This document shows positions 9,429-18,051 of a stretch of 64,000 nt of DNA, in pieces. The translations under genes and the position numbers were made by a program. The notes under the pieces are model-generated. The model did not search any database. It saw only the letters and a list, made by a program, of their open reading frames with translations, and was not told the DNA's origin. The first letter of the stretch is position 1. Each line of letters starts with the position of its first letter. Source of the DNA: an uncultured Paracoccaceae bacterium (GTDB taxonomy: Bacteria > Pseudomonadota > Alphaproteobacteria > Rhodobacterales > Rhodobacteraceae); contig CALICM010000051.1 of NCBI GenBank assembly GCA_938049225.1, forward strand, positions 88,975-152,974, written 5' to 3'.

Positions 9429-9518
9429 ATGCCCAAACTCACCGAGACATTTGCCAAGAAGTTGGCCCACGCCAGAGCCCGGACCGACAAGCATTGGGAT
9501 GCTGAGATCAAGGGGCTA
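9429..9518 (+). pseudogene. N-terminal fragment of a tyrosine-type integrase
   Basis: The first ~30 codons (MPKLTETFAKKLAHARART, then DKHWDAEIKGL) look like the extreme N-terminus of a phage/island tyrosine recombinase, where a short MPKLT start and a WD-x-E-x-x-GL stretch are usual. The frame then runs straight into palindromic repeat copy 2, which encodes unrelated residues, and stops at 9635. All catalytic parts (Arg...His-x-x-Arg...Tyr) are missing. It is a relic of an integrated element, perhaps broken when the repeat arrived. The match is short, so the assignment is moderate. Confidence 0.5.
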
Positions 9519-9621
9519 AAGCGTTTCGCCTTAAACTTGAATCACTTAACGCTGCCAAAAATCATAAATTTCAACGCGTTAGGTGATGAGAGTTGCCTCA
9601 AGTTAAAGTCGAAACGCTTTA
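9516..9621. repeat. Palindromic repeat, copy 2
   Basis: Second copy of the element at 4167-4273, in the same orientation. It shares AGCGTTTCGCCTTAAACTTG at the left and GCGTTAGGTGATGAG at the right, with scattered base changes in the arms (for example TCACTTAACGC for TCACCTAACGC). It sits at the break point of the integrase fragment. Confidence 0.85.
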
Positions 9622-9859
9622 AAGCGACACCATGAGATCCTAGCCCCTCTGCGCTCGCTTAGCCAACACTGGGTGTTCCCGCCCCCAAAAGTCTGCCTCG
9701 GGCCACGTCAACGGACCGGAAAAGTTCAAGTGGAGCCCGGATGCGCACCACAGAACTTTTGCAACCGTTGCCATGGAGGCCGGTGTGCTTGAGGAGATCG
9801 TCGGGGCGGCTACGACACCGACCATGCAATGGGCAGCGATGACCCGGCGAACCTCGAGG
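9622..9859. other. Intergenic, probably decayed sequence
   Basis: About 240 bases between the repeat and paaX. A 61-codon minus-strand frame (9640-9825) has no recognisable family features. Nothing further can be supported. Confidence 0.4.
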
Positions 9860-10570
9860 TTATCCGCCTCTAAAAAGTGACGTCACAGCAGTATGGCATT
9901 TGGCTAGGACGCCGTCAGGCAACAGGCTGATATGTGCCCAACTGCCAAGGCGCAGGGCCAGTCTGCGCCACTGGTGCAAGACCAGAAGGCGCAGACACAT
10001 TGCGTCGAGGTCCGACATGTCTTGCTCGGTCATTGAAACGAGCTGCAAGACATCCACCAGCGCTGCCGCGTTTTGCAAGAGGTGTTGTGGGACCAGCCGA
10101 TCCTCGATCCATGGCGGAATGCCCGGGTGTTGCGGCGCGAGGATCAGGGTTCCCTCGAGTTTATCTGCCAATTCAATCGGTGCAATCAATAGATCCTTGC
10201 TGATCGGGATGGCTGCTGCATGCTCTGCGCCTTCGCGGATCAAATGAAATTGCCAGCCTTGTGGAAATTTCAAGTCTTGTCGGTAGACGTCTTTTGCTGC
10301 GGCTTGTGTTTCACGAAGACCCTTGGACGAAAGCTGATAAACGGCCGTTCGTCCCTGCTTTTCCGCGTCGATCCAGCCATCAGCCTTAAGTCTGTGTAGG
10401 GCGACACGGATCGCCTCTGGTTTAATTCCCAAATGTCCGAGGATCTCTCTGATCTGGTTGCCGGTCATATGGTCGCCGTCAAAGTCGCCGAACAAAGTGA
10501 CGATCACAGACCAGGTCTTGAGAGCCTCAAGATCCAGCATTTTTTTGACGAGAGGGTGAAGGGGCTGCAC
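9860..10570 (-). CDS. paaX: PaaX-family transcriptional regulator
   Basis: Likely phenylacetyl-CoA-responsive repressor, 236 residues. The N-terminus carries a winged helix-turn-helix (TGNQIREILGHLGIKPEAIR then VALHRLKADGWI, about residues 36-70) of the PaaX type; the middle and C-terminal regions match the PaaX architecture in length and in the GRTAVYQLSSKGL strand. It is transcribed in the same direction as paaZ and lies about 75 bases after it, so it may be co-transcribed with it. A second paa regulator (PaaR, 17336) is also present, so the division of labour is unclear. Confidence 0.85.
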   Translation of the reverse strand: MQPLHPLVKKMLDLEALKTWSVIVTLFGDFDGDHMTGNQIREILGHLGIKPEAIRVALHRLKADGWIDAEKQGRTAVYQLSSKGLRETQAAAKDVYRQDLKFPQGWQFHLIREGAEHAAAIPISKDLLIAPIELADKLEGTLILAPQHPGIPPWIEDRLVPQHLLQNAAALVDVLQLVSMTEQDMSDLDAMCLRLLVLHQWRRLALRLGSWAHISLLPDGVLAKCHTAVTSLFRGG

Positions 10571-10644
10571 TTATTTGGCCGGATATTGGGAACTTACAAA
10601 GACCCTAACATATTGTATTCCGGCCTGCCTATGCTTCGCACCTC

Positions 10645-12675
10645 TCAATAGGCGTTCATCGTCAAAAGCTCGTATTCGGCGACCTGCTCATCGGTCTGAT
10701 TGGTCAATTTCACATGCCAACGAATTTCACCGTATTCTTCATTGCGCGGTGTTTTGTGTTTAACGCTGAGGCGCACCTTGATGCTGTCACCCGCCTCAAC
10801 CGGTTTCATGAACCGCAGATTGTCGAGACCGGTATTTGCGAGCACCGGACCTTCGTTCGGCTCCACGAAAAGCCCTGCGGCAAAGCTGAGCAAAAGATAC
10901 CCATGCGCGACACGACCCGGGAAGAATGGATTTCGTTTCGCCGCAGCGTCATCCATGTGGGCATAGAACGTGTCGCCAGTGAATTCAGCGAAATGTTCAA
11001 TGTCATCGAGGCTGATCTTGCGCTCTTTGCTGCTGAACGTTTCCCCGATCTCAAGGTCATGAAAGCGACGGGTGAATGGATGGTCAGCGTTGTTAGTTTC
11101 ACGGGCTCCGGGTACCCACTTGTTCCCAATCGCTGTCAGAATGTTCGGACTGCCTTGAATGGCGGTCCGTTGCATGTAGTGCATCACACCGCGCATTCCG
11201 CCCATTTCCTCGCCGCCGCCAGCGCGTCCCGGACCGCCATGAACCATATGCGGCAGGGGAGAGCCATGACCGGTACTTTCCTTCATGCTGTCTCGGTTAT
11301 TGAAATATAGCCGTCCGTGGAAGGCGCCCGCGCCCATAGCCACGTCGCGGGCCACTTGCAGGTCGTGGGTGATGACGGAGGCGACGAGACTTCCCTGTCC
11401 CTTATTCACAAGAGCCACGGCGTGATCAACGTCGTCATAGGGCATGACTGTGGATACCGGGCCGAAAGCTTCGACTTCGTGGACACTGATTGCGGTGTCG
11501 GGAGTGGCGCAGTGAAACAGCATCGGCGGAAGAAAAGCACCTTCTTCGGCGCTTGCCCCATGTACGGTGAAATTGTCGGGGTCGCCGAAGACACGCTCAG
11601 CCTCGTTGCCTATGGTTGCTGCCTTTTCCAGAACGTCAGCGCGTTGTGCTGCAGAGACAAGTGCGCCCATGCGGGTGGCCGCGTCCGTTGGGTCACCGAT
11701 TGTTATCTTCGACAGACTCGTCTGAAGCGCCTCTAGGACGGCCGTGACATAGCGATCTGGCGCGAATATCCGGCGGATCGCCGTGCATTTCTGACCGGCC
11801 TTGGCGGTCATTTCGCGCGTGACTTCTTTAATGAATAGGTCAAATTCAGGTGTGTCGGGCGTGGCATCGGGCCCAAGGATCGACGCGTTCAAGCTGTCTT
11901 GTTCCGCAATGAAGCGGATCGAATTGGCCAGAATATGGGGTTGCGACCGCAGCATGAGCGCTGTGGTGGCCGAGCCTGTAAAGCTGACCACGTCCTGGCT
12001 CGTCAGCTGGTCCAGCATGTCGCCCAAACCACCCGCCACAAGTTGCAGCGCGCCTTTGGGCAGAATGCCGCATTCGATCATGATCTGCACCGCCAGCTCG
12101 GTCACGTAACAGCTGGCGGTCGCCGGTTTTACAATCGCAGGCATCCCGGCGAGCAAGGTAGGCGCCAGCTTTTCCAGCATGCCCCAGACCGGGAAATTGA
12201 ACGCGTTGATATGAACCGCAACACCCTGCAGGGATGTGCAAATGTGCTGACCAAGAAACGTGCCCTGGCGCGAGAGCTGTTCGACCGCACCATCCAGATA
12301 AACAGTGTCGTCCGGCATTTCCCGGCGCCCTTTAGAAGCGAAAACCAGCATTGTGCCGATGCCGCCGTCGATGTCGATCAGGTGATCTTTCTGCGTGGCA
12401 CCGGTGGCAAACGAGATATCATACAGCCGCTGTTTGTGCTCGCTAAGATGCAGGGCCAGCGCCTTCAGCATTTTGGCGCGTTGGTGAAACGTCATGGCAC
12501 GAAGTGCCGGACCACCGACGTTTCGAGCGTGTTCCAGCATTGCGCTGGTGTCGAGCGCAGTACTTCCTGCTCGCGCGATGATCTCTCCGGTGACGGCCGA
12601 GTGGATAACACGCGCGCTGTCATCGGAACCAATCCATCGTCCGGCAGCAAAACTTTTCACGTCTTGGACTGTCAT
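10645..12675 (-). CDS. paaZ: Bifunctional oxepin-CoA hydrolase / 3-oxo-5,6-dehydrosuberyl-CoA semialdehyde dehydrogenase
   Basis: Ring-opening enzyme of aerobic phenylacetate degradation. The C-terminal hot-dog/MaoC domain hydrolyses oxepin-CoA and the N-terminal aldehyde dehydrogenase domain oxidises the resulting aldehyde with NADP. The ALDH domain (about 1-515) has Glu258 and catalytic Cys297 in AGQKCTAIRR; the MaoC domain (about 540-676) has DTFYAHMDDAAA and GRVAHGYLLLSF, carrying the Asp-His pair. Length is 676, normal for PaaZ. The frame extends to 12822, but ATG 12675 is preferred: AAGGTGA lies upstream, and it overlaps the stop of the preceding FadB-like gene (ATGA), which suggests translational coupling. 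Confidence 0.94.
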   Translation of the reverse strand: MTVQDVKSFAAGRWIGSDDSARVIHSAVTGEIIARAGSTALDTSAMLEHARNVGGPALRAMTFHQRAKMLKALALHLSEHKQRLYDISFATGATQKDHLIDIDGGIGTMLVFASKGRREMPDDTVYLDGAVEQLSRQGTFLGQHICTSLQGVAVHINAFNFPVWGMLEKLAPTLLAGMPAIVKPATASCYVTELAVQIMIECGILPKGALQLVAGGLGDMLDQLTSQDVVSFTGSATTALMLRSQPHILANSIRFIAEQDSLNASILGPDATPDTPEFDLFIKEVTREMTAKAGQKCTAIRRIFAPDRYVTAVLEALQTSLSKITIGDPTDAATRMGALVSAAQRADVLEKAATIGNEAERVFGDPDNFTVHGASAEEGAFLPPMLFHCATPDTAISVHEVEAFGPVSTVMPYDDVDHAVALVNKGQGSLVASVITHDLQVARDVAMGAGAFHGRLYFNNRDSMKESTGHGSPLPHMVHGGPGRAGGGEEMGGMRGVMHYMQRTAIQGSPNILTAIGNKWVPGARETNNADHPFTRRFHDLEIGETFSSKERKISLDDIEHFAEFTGDTFYAHMDDAAAKRNPFFPGRVAHGYLLLSFAAGLFVEPNEGPVLANTGLDNLRFMKPVEAGDSIKVRLSVKHKTPRNEEYGEIRWHVKLTNQTDEQVAEYELLTMNAY

Positions 12676-14708
12676 TCTGTCACCTTTGATTGTGAGTTTG
12701 GGTTCGAATACCGGGCTGCGCGGCGCCAGGAGCCGGGGCTCGCCTGTTCCATAGTGTCGAGTGTCTGTCGCAGTATTTTTGCGCCAACCGTTTCCGCCCA
12801 ATGCATCGGCCCGCCGCGCCAACGCGGAAAGCCGTAGCCTGCGGTCTTCACGACATCCACGGTAGCGTCGCTGTCAGCTATGCCTTCCTCGACAATCCGC
12901 GCGCCTTCATTCGCCATGGCGGTCATGAGTTGCATTTGAATGTTTTCCGGCGTTAGCGCTGATCGAACAATGCCAGCCTCGGCGCTGTAACCCGCGATCA
13001 ACGTCTCGACCCATGGGTCGCGCTGCGGGGTTTTGTCGTCGGGTTTGTAGCGATACCAACCCGCTCCGCTTCGCCGCCCAAAGCGACCTTCGGCGCACAA
13101 TCGATCCGAGACGGGAATGTAACGCTCATGCGGATCACGCGTCGCGTCCTGACGCCTGCGATTGGCGTCGGCGATTTGCAGGCCAGCCTGATCCTGAGCT
13201 TCAAACGGTCCCATAGCCATACCGAAGGCCCGCATGGCGTTGTCTACCTGATGCGGCAGGGCCCCATCAGCCAACAAATACTCTGCTGCTCGGCGGTAGG
13301 CCGCCAGGATGCGGTTGCCGATAAAACCATCACAAACACCTGCCAAGACAGGTGTTTTGCGCAGACCCTTTGCAAAGGCAAAGCCGGTCGCGAGTGTCGC
13401 ATCGCTGGCGGCCTCGGTGCGAATGACCTCGACCAGTTTCATGATATGTGCGGGCGAGAAGAAATGCAGGCCAAGGCACCGGTCGGGATGCGGTGTGTCT
13501 GCGAAGATGTCGTTTGGATTCAGGTAGGACGTGTTGGTGGCAAGAAGCGCATCCGGACGCATAACGCGGGACAATTCAGCAAAGACGGCTTGCTTGGTCT
13601 CCAGATCTTCGAAGACGGCTTCGATGGCCAGGTCGGCTTTGGTGGCGTCTTTGTAACCGTCCGAAGTCTGAAAGGCCTTCAAACGGTCGCGGAACTGTGC
13701 CTCGCTCACTTTGCCGCGCTCTAACGCGCCGAGCATCAGGGATTGGACGGTCTCTGTTGCGGTTTGGGCTGCCTCTGTATCCCGTTCGATGATGCGCACT
13801 TGATGTCCTGTGTTGAGGCAAGCCGCGGCAATGCCGCACCCCATCAAGCCGCCGCCAACAATGGCAACTTCCCTGATTGTGCCGGCTGGGGCATCTCGCA
13901 AAATCGCGGGACGACTGACGGTGCGTTCGGCAAAGAAGATGTGCCGAAGCGCGCGGCTCTCTTCAGATTGGCGTAGCTCCAGATGCAGCGCGCGTTCCTT
14001 GGGCTGAGACAGCTCGTAGGGGGCCGCGGTCCATTGCAACGCGGTGAGGTTGTGAAGTGGCGCGGCGCGACCCTTTGCAAGCCGGCGCACTTGTTCGCTG
14101 AACGCATCCAAGTCCTCGATGGACGGCGCATCGCGTTTGGAAACTGGTGTGAAGGGGCGGCCAATATAGTCTTGAACGTTTGCAGCGGGATCATCGGAAA
14201 TCGCATCGATTGCACCCATCTCCAAAAGATCTTCGGCGCGCTTCAACTGTCCCAAACAGGCCATTTCGATCGATGTCTGCCACCCCAAAATCCGTGGCAC
14301 ACGCTGCGTGCCGCCCGCACCCGGAATGAGCCCCATGTTCACCTCGGGCATGCCGAACTGGGTGCCCGGTTTTGCGACCCGATAAGCGCATGCCATGGCA
14401 ATTTCAAAACCGCCACCTAGAACCGAGCCATGCAGAACCGCCAAGAAGGGAACCCGGCTGGCCTCGATCGCATCAACAACAACCGGTAGATGCGGCGGCT
14501 GAGGTGGGGCGTCGAACTCGGACATGTCACCACCCGCAACGAATGTCTTTCCGGCGCATTGCAGCACTGCCAGATCGCAACCCTTTACCGTTTCGACAGC
14601 CTGCAGAAGGTCTGCGCGGACCGCCGTCGAAGTCGCATTCACGGGGGGATTCTCAATCGTCACCCAGGCGATGGAGCCTTTGATTTCAACCGAGACAGGA
14701 GAGGACAT
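12672..14708 (-). CDS. Bifunctional enoyl-CoA hydratase / 3-hydroxyacyl-CoA dehydrogenase (FadB/FadJ-like)
   Basis: Multifunctional beta-oxidation enzyme of 678 residues. The N-terminal crotonase domain has the oxyanion-hole stretches AGKTFVAGGDMSEF and GGGFEIAMACAYRVA. A Rossmann NAD site VGGGLMGCGIAAACL (near residue 300) and HLGLHFFSPAHIMKLVE-like FFSPAHIMKLVEVIR follow, then the two 3HCDH C-terminal domains. In this locus it most likely supplies the PaaF and PaaH steps, as no separate paaF or paaH is seen. ATG 14708 is chosen over 14813 because the added residues are not family-like. It is the first gene of the minus-strand paa unit, divergent from paaG, with a predicted PaaR operator between them. 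Confidence 0.9.
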   Translation of the reverse strand: MSSPVSVEIKGSIAWVTIENPPVNATSTAVRADLLQAVETVKGCDLAVLQCAGKTFVAGGDMSEFDAPPQPPHLPVVVDAIEASRVPFLAVLHGSVLGGGFEIAMACAYRVAKPGTQFGMPEVNMGLIPGAGGTQRVPRILGWQTSIEMACLGQLKRAEDLLEMGAIDAISDDPAANVQDYIGRPFTPVSKRDAPSIEDLDAFSEQVRRLAKGRAAPLHNLTALQWTAAPYELSQPKERALHLELRQSEESRALRHIFFAERTVSRPAILRDAPAGTIREVAIVGGGLMGCGIAAACLNTGHQVRIIERDTEAAQTATETVQSLMLGALERGKVSEAQFRDRLKAFQTSDGYKDATKADLAIEAVFEDLETKQAVFAELSRVMRPDALLATNTSYLNPNDIFADTPHPDRCLGLHFFSPAHIMKLVEVIRTEAASDATLATGFAFAKGLRKTPVLAGVCDGFIGNRILAAYRRAAEYLLADGALPHQVDNAMRAFGMAMGPFEAQDQAGLQIADANRRRQDATRDPHERYIPVSDRLCAEGRFGRRSGAGWYRYKPDDKTPQRDPWVETLIAGYSAEAGIVRSALTPENIQMQLMTAMANEGARIVEEGIADSDATVDVVKTAGYGFPRWRGGPMHWAETVGAKILRQTLDTMEQASPGSWRRAARYSNPNSQSKVTE

Positions 14709-14733
14709 GGCGCAACGAGATCCCACAAACATT

Positions 14734-14757
14734 ATTGACCAACCAGTCGGTTTATGT
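14734..14757. promoter_or_regulatory. Predicted PaaR (TetR-type) operator, site 1
   Basis: An imperfect palindrome centred on ACCAACCAGTCGGT lies between the divergent FadB-like gene and paaG. It aligns over 24 bases, with four differences, to the site at 17977-18000. ACCGACCGGTCGGT-like palindromes are typical of TetR regulators of acyl-CoA pathways, and a TetR gene (17336) lies in this locus. Confidence 0.75.
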
Positions 14758-14802
14758 ATCTTTGAGTAAATCGACGAGCGAACAAATGCAAGGGAGCAAA
14801 CA

Positions 14803-15588
14803 GTGTCAGACACGATTTTGGCAGAGGATCACGGCCAATGGGTCGAAGTGACGCTGAATCGTCCCGACAAGCTTAATAGCTTCAATGACGAGATGCATCT
14901 TGCCCTGCGCGAGACTTTGGAAACAGCCATCCAAGCTCAAAAGCGTGCGATCCTTTTGACCGGTGCCGGGCGTGGTTTTTGTGCGGGCCAAGATCTGGGG
15001 GACCGCGATCTGGCCAAGATGAATGGCCCGCCTGATCTAAGCCAGACCTTGACGACGTTCTGCAACCCTTTGGTCCGCCTGATCCGGGATGCAGAGATGC
15101 CGGTGATCTGCGCCGTCAATGGTGTCGCTGCAGGCGCAGGCGCCAATCTGGCGATGGCATGCGATATCGTTCTGGCGTCCGATGAGGCAAAGTTCATCCA
15201 GTCCTTTGCCCATGTCGGGCTTGTCCCGGATGCAGGCGGGACGTGGAACCTGACCCGACTTTTGGGGTCCGCACGCGCAAAGGCACTGTCGATGACAGGC
15301 GAGCCGGTCACAGCGGTTCAAGCGGCTGACTGGGGCATGATCTGGAAGGCCTGCCCTGCATCCGATCTTATGACCGACGCGCGTGCACTGGCCGAAAAGC
15401 TGGCTGCGGGCCCGGCCCTTGGCTTTGCGCATGTCAAGAAAGCCGTCCATGCCGCCGGGACCAACACGCTCGACGCGCAGCTTGAACTAGAGGCAGCGTA
15501 TCAAAAAACTTGTGGTGCCTCAGCGGACTATGCCGAGGGCGTCTCAGTCTTTCTGCAAAAACGCAAACCCGCGTTCGAAGGCACTTGA
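14803..15588 (+). CDS. paaG: Ring-1,2-epoxyphenylacetyl-CoA isomerase (PaaG-like)
   Basis: Crotonase-fold enzyme, 261 residues, that turns ring-1,2-epoxyphenylacetyl-CoA into oxepin-CoA and can shift double bonds later in the pathway. It starts at a GTG with GGGAG nine bases upstream. Oxyanion-hole stretches are GAGRGFCAGQDLGDRD and NGVAAGAGANLAMACDIVL, and HVGLVPDAGGTWNLTRLLG is the signature that follows. It heads the plus-strand unit paaG-paaI-paaK-paaR, just after the predicted PaaR operator. The distinction from other enoyl-CoA hydratases rests partly on context. Confidence 0.9.
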   Translation: MSDTILAEDHGQWVEVTLNRPDKLNSFNDEMHLALRETLETAIQAQKRAILLTGAGRGFCAGQDLGDRDLAKMNGPPDLSQTLTTFCNPLVRLIRDAEMPVICAVNGVAAGAGANLAMACDIVLASDEAKFIQSFAHVGLVPDAGGTWNLTRLLGSARAKALSMTGEPVTAVQAADWGMIWKACPASDLMTDARALAEKLAAGPALGFAHVKKAVHAAGTNTLDAQLELEAAYQKTCGASADYAEGVSVFLQKRKPAFEGT

Positions 15589-15590
15589 AT

Positions 15591-16016
15591 ATGACGCCAA
15601 AAGCCCGCGCCCAGAAATCTGCGGCTGCCATGTGGTCAAGCGACCAGGCCAGCGCATGGGTGGGGATGTCGCTTGATCAAGTCGACGAGGGGATGGCCAT
15701 CTTGTCGCTGACAGTTGCTGAACATCACACCAACGGTCTCGGAAATTGCCACGGTGGGATCATCTTTTCGCTGGCGGACAGTGCCTTTGCCTTTGCGTGC
15801 AACAGTCGCAATCAGGCAACCGTCGCACAGCACAACTCAATCACATATATTGCCCCGGCGAAGCTTGGCGATACGCTGATCGCGACCGCGCGCGAGATCA
15901 GCCTGATCGGACGCAGCGGTATCTATGATGTCAGCGTGAAAACAAAAGACGGCGCGTTGATTGCCGAATTTAGAGGGGGGTCGCGCAGCGTGCGTGGCAC
16001 CTTGTTTGAGGAATAA
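15591..16016 (+). CDS. paaI: Hydroxyphenylacetyl-CoA thioesterase PaaI
   Basis: Hot-dog-fold thioesterase, 141 residues, thought to release CoA from dead-end hydroxyphenylacetyl-CoA intermediates and so rescue the CoA pool. The family core NGLGNCHGGIIFSLADSAF is at about residues 48-66, with the catalytic Asp in LADSAF. ATG 15591 is selected; the frame is open back to 15510 but that part overlaps the end of paaG. It starts two bases after the paaG stop and ends three bases before paaK, a tight operon. Confidence 0.92.
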   Translation: MTPKARAQKSAAAMWSSDQASAWVGMSLDQVDEGMAILSLTVAEHHTNGLGNCHGGIIFSLADSAFAFACNSRNQATVAQHNSITYIAPAKLGDTLIATAREISLIGRSGIYDVSVKTKDGALIAEFRGGSRSVRGTLFEE

Positions 16017-16019
16017 GAC

Positions 16020-17330
16020 ATGAAAGACCTGACGCCGAACCGTGATAGTCTTGACCCGATTGAGATCGCGTCAGTGGACGAGATTCGTTCGCTTCAACGT
16101 GCGCGGATGAAATGGTCTGTTCGGCATGCTTATGACAACGTGCCGATGTACCGCGAACGGTTTGATGCGGCAGGCGTCCACCCGGATGATCTGCAAACCT
16201 TGGACGATCTGGCCAAGTTCCCGTTCACGCACAAAGATGATTTGCGCGCCAACTATCCTTTCGGGCTTTTTGCTGTTCCGCGCGAACAAATCGTCCGGCT
16301 TCATGCCTCATCTGGAACAACGGGCAAACCAACCGTCGTCGGTTACACCCAAAACGACATAGATATGTGGTCCGACATGGTCGCAAGGTCGATGCGCGCC
16401 AGTGGCACGCGGCCCGGTGATGTGGCGCATATCGCTTACGGCTATGGACTTTTTACCGGTGGGCTGGGTGCCCATTATGGGGCCGAACGGCTTGGCTGCA
16501 CCGTTGTCCCAGTGTCTGGCGGCATGACCGAACGACAGGTGACCCTGATTGAAGACTTCAAGCCAAAGACGATCATGGTGACGCCGTCCTACATGCTGAA
16601 CATTCTAGAGCAGTATCAGAAGGCGAGCATTGATCCTCGCGGGTCCTCGCTGGAGGTTGGCATATTCGGGGCCGAGCCCTGGACGAATGCAATGCGCGCC
16701 GAGGTGGAAGACGCTTTCGATATGCACGCCGTAGACATTTACGGATTATCCGAGGTGTTGGGGCCGGGCGTGGCAAATGAGTGCGTAGAGAGCAAAGACG
16801 GTCTGCACATCTGGGAAGACCATTTCTATCCTGAGGTCATTGATCCCGAAACAGGTGCGGTTCTGCCCGATGGCGAGCTGGGGGAACTTGTTTTCACCAC
16901 CATCACAAAAGAAGGCTTACCGATGATCCGGTATCGCACCCGAGATCTGACGCGGCTTTTGCCGGGTACAGCCCGATCAATGCGGCGGATGGAAAAGATC
17001 ACCGGGCGATCAGATGACATGATCATTTTGCGCGGTGTGAATATTTTCCCCACGCAGATTGAAGAGCAGGTCTTGGCGATTCCTGAACTTGCCCCCTATT
17101 TCCAGATCACCCTGTCGCGCGATGGCCGTATGGACGCGATGGCTGTCCATGTTGAAGCAGCGCCGGGTTCTGAAAGCGACGCCGCCCGCGAAGCAGCTTC
17201 CGGTCTATTAACGAAAAAGATCAAGGATGTAGTGGGGGTCTCGACACAGGTTCTCGTTGGCGAACCGGGCACGGTCGAGCGCAGTCAGGGCAAAGCCCGA
17301 CGTGTGGTTGACGATCGCCCGAAGGAGTAA
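16020..17330 (+). CDS. paaK: Phenylacetate-CoA ligase PaaK
   Basis: AMP-forming ligase that activates phenylacetate to phenylacetyl-CoA, the first committed step of the pathway. At 436 residues it has the normal length. The P-loop-like ASSGTTGKPTVVGYTQND lies at about residues 97-114, DIYGLSEVLGPGVANEC at about 239, and the hinge and C-terminal subdomain follow (ITGRSDDMIILRGVNIFPTQ). The gene sits between paaI and paaR with gaps under ten bases. Pathway assignment is firm given the neighbours. Confidence 0.95.
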   Translation: MKDLTPNRDSLDPIEIASVDEIRSLQRARMKWSVRHAYDNVPMYRERFDAAGVHPDDLQTLDDLAKFPFTHKDDLRANYPFGLFAVPREQIVRLHASSGTTGKPTVVGYTQNDIDMWSDMVARSMRASGTRPGDVAHIAYGYGLFTGGLGAHYGAERLGCTVVPVSGGMTERQVTLIEDFKPKTIMVTPSYMLNILEQYQKASIDPRGSSLEVGIFGAEPWTNAMRAEVEDAFDMHAVDIYGLSEVLGPGVANECVESKDGLHIWEDHFYPEVIDPETGAVLPDGELGELVFTTITKEGLPMIRYRTRDLTRLLPGTARSMRRMEKITGRSDDMIILRGVNIFPTQIEEQVLAIPELAPYFQITLSRDGRMDAMAVHVEAAPGSESDAAREAASGLLTKKIKDVVGVSTQVLVGEPGTVERSQGKARRVVDDRPKE

Positions 17331-17335
17331 GGTGC

Positions 17336-17932
17336 ATGGTACGGTCAAAGGCAAAAGATCACGAAAGCAAGCGCCAGCACATCCTTGACGTGGCTGCAGA
17401 AGTGTTCGCCCGCGAGGGAATTGCCCGCGCCTCGATGAATGAGGTGGCGCGGGCGTGTGGGATCTCGAAGGCGAATATTTATCATTACTACGCCAGCAAG
17501 GATGATCTGATCTTCGACATCCTCGACACGTATCTGTCGCAACTCAGGGATTGGCTGTGCGGAACCGAGCTTGACGGACAGAGCCCCACCGAACGGCTGC
17601 ACACATTGACCCGGGAATTTCTACTGGCCTACGAGGGCATGGATAACGAGCATAAGATCCAAAGCGAGGGCTTACCGCTCCTGGCGTCCGACAAGCAGGA
17701 TATCCTAAAGGGATATCAGCGGGATCTGGTCGGGCTGGTTTCGGAAACGCTGCAAAGCTGTGCCCCCGACATGCTTGGGGCTAACTCCGCCAAGCGTCGA
17801 GAGATTACCATGTCGGTCTTTGGTATGTTGAACTGGTTCTACATGTGGAACCCCGGAGCCACGAAAGACAAGCGTATCGCATATGCTGCCACCATCGCTG
17901 ATCTGACGCTTAGCGGACTAAGAAAGCCATAG
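17336..17932 (+). CDS. paaR: TetR-family transcriptional regulator, PaaR-type
   Basis: TetR repressor of 198 residues. The N-terminal helix-turn-helix is at about residues 30-55 (SMNEVARACGISKANIYHYY), followed by a ligand-binding helical domain. It is the last gene of the paaG-I-K unit. Two matching palindromes of the TetR type, one ahead of paaG (14734) and one ahead of the TRAP genes just downstream (17977), are the likely targets, which would give autoregulation through the paaG promoter. A phenylacetyl-CoA ligand is inferred from characterised PaaR proteins, not from this sequence. Confidence 0.85.
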   Translation: MVRSKAKDHESKRQHILDVAAEVFAREGIARASMNEVARACGISKANIYHYYASKDDLIFDILDTYLSQLRDWLCGTELDGQSPTERLHTLTREFLLAYEGMDNEHKIQSEGLPLLASDKQDILKGYQRDLVGLVSETLQSCAPDMLGANSAKRREITMSVFGMLNWFYMWNPGATKDKRIAYAATIADLTLSGLRKP

Positions 17933-17976
17933 GTCGAGTGACTGCTTGTTACAGCAAAGCGGAGGTTTGTAACATA

Positions 17977-18000
17977 ATTGACTGACCGGTCGGTTTATAT
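17977..18000. promoter_or_regulatory. Predicted PaaR (TetR-type) operator, site 2
   Basis: Palindrome centred on CTGACCGGTCGGT, 52 bases ahead of the TRAP binding-protein start. It aligns with site 1 over 24 bases (ATTGAC at the left, TCGGTTTAT at the right). It suggests the TRAP transporter belongs to the same regulon as paaG-I-K-R. Confidence 0.78.
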
Positions 18001-18051
18001 AGACTTCAAATGAATCGAGGGCGAGTCGGCCCTGCAAAATGGGAGGAAGAC

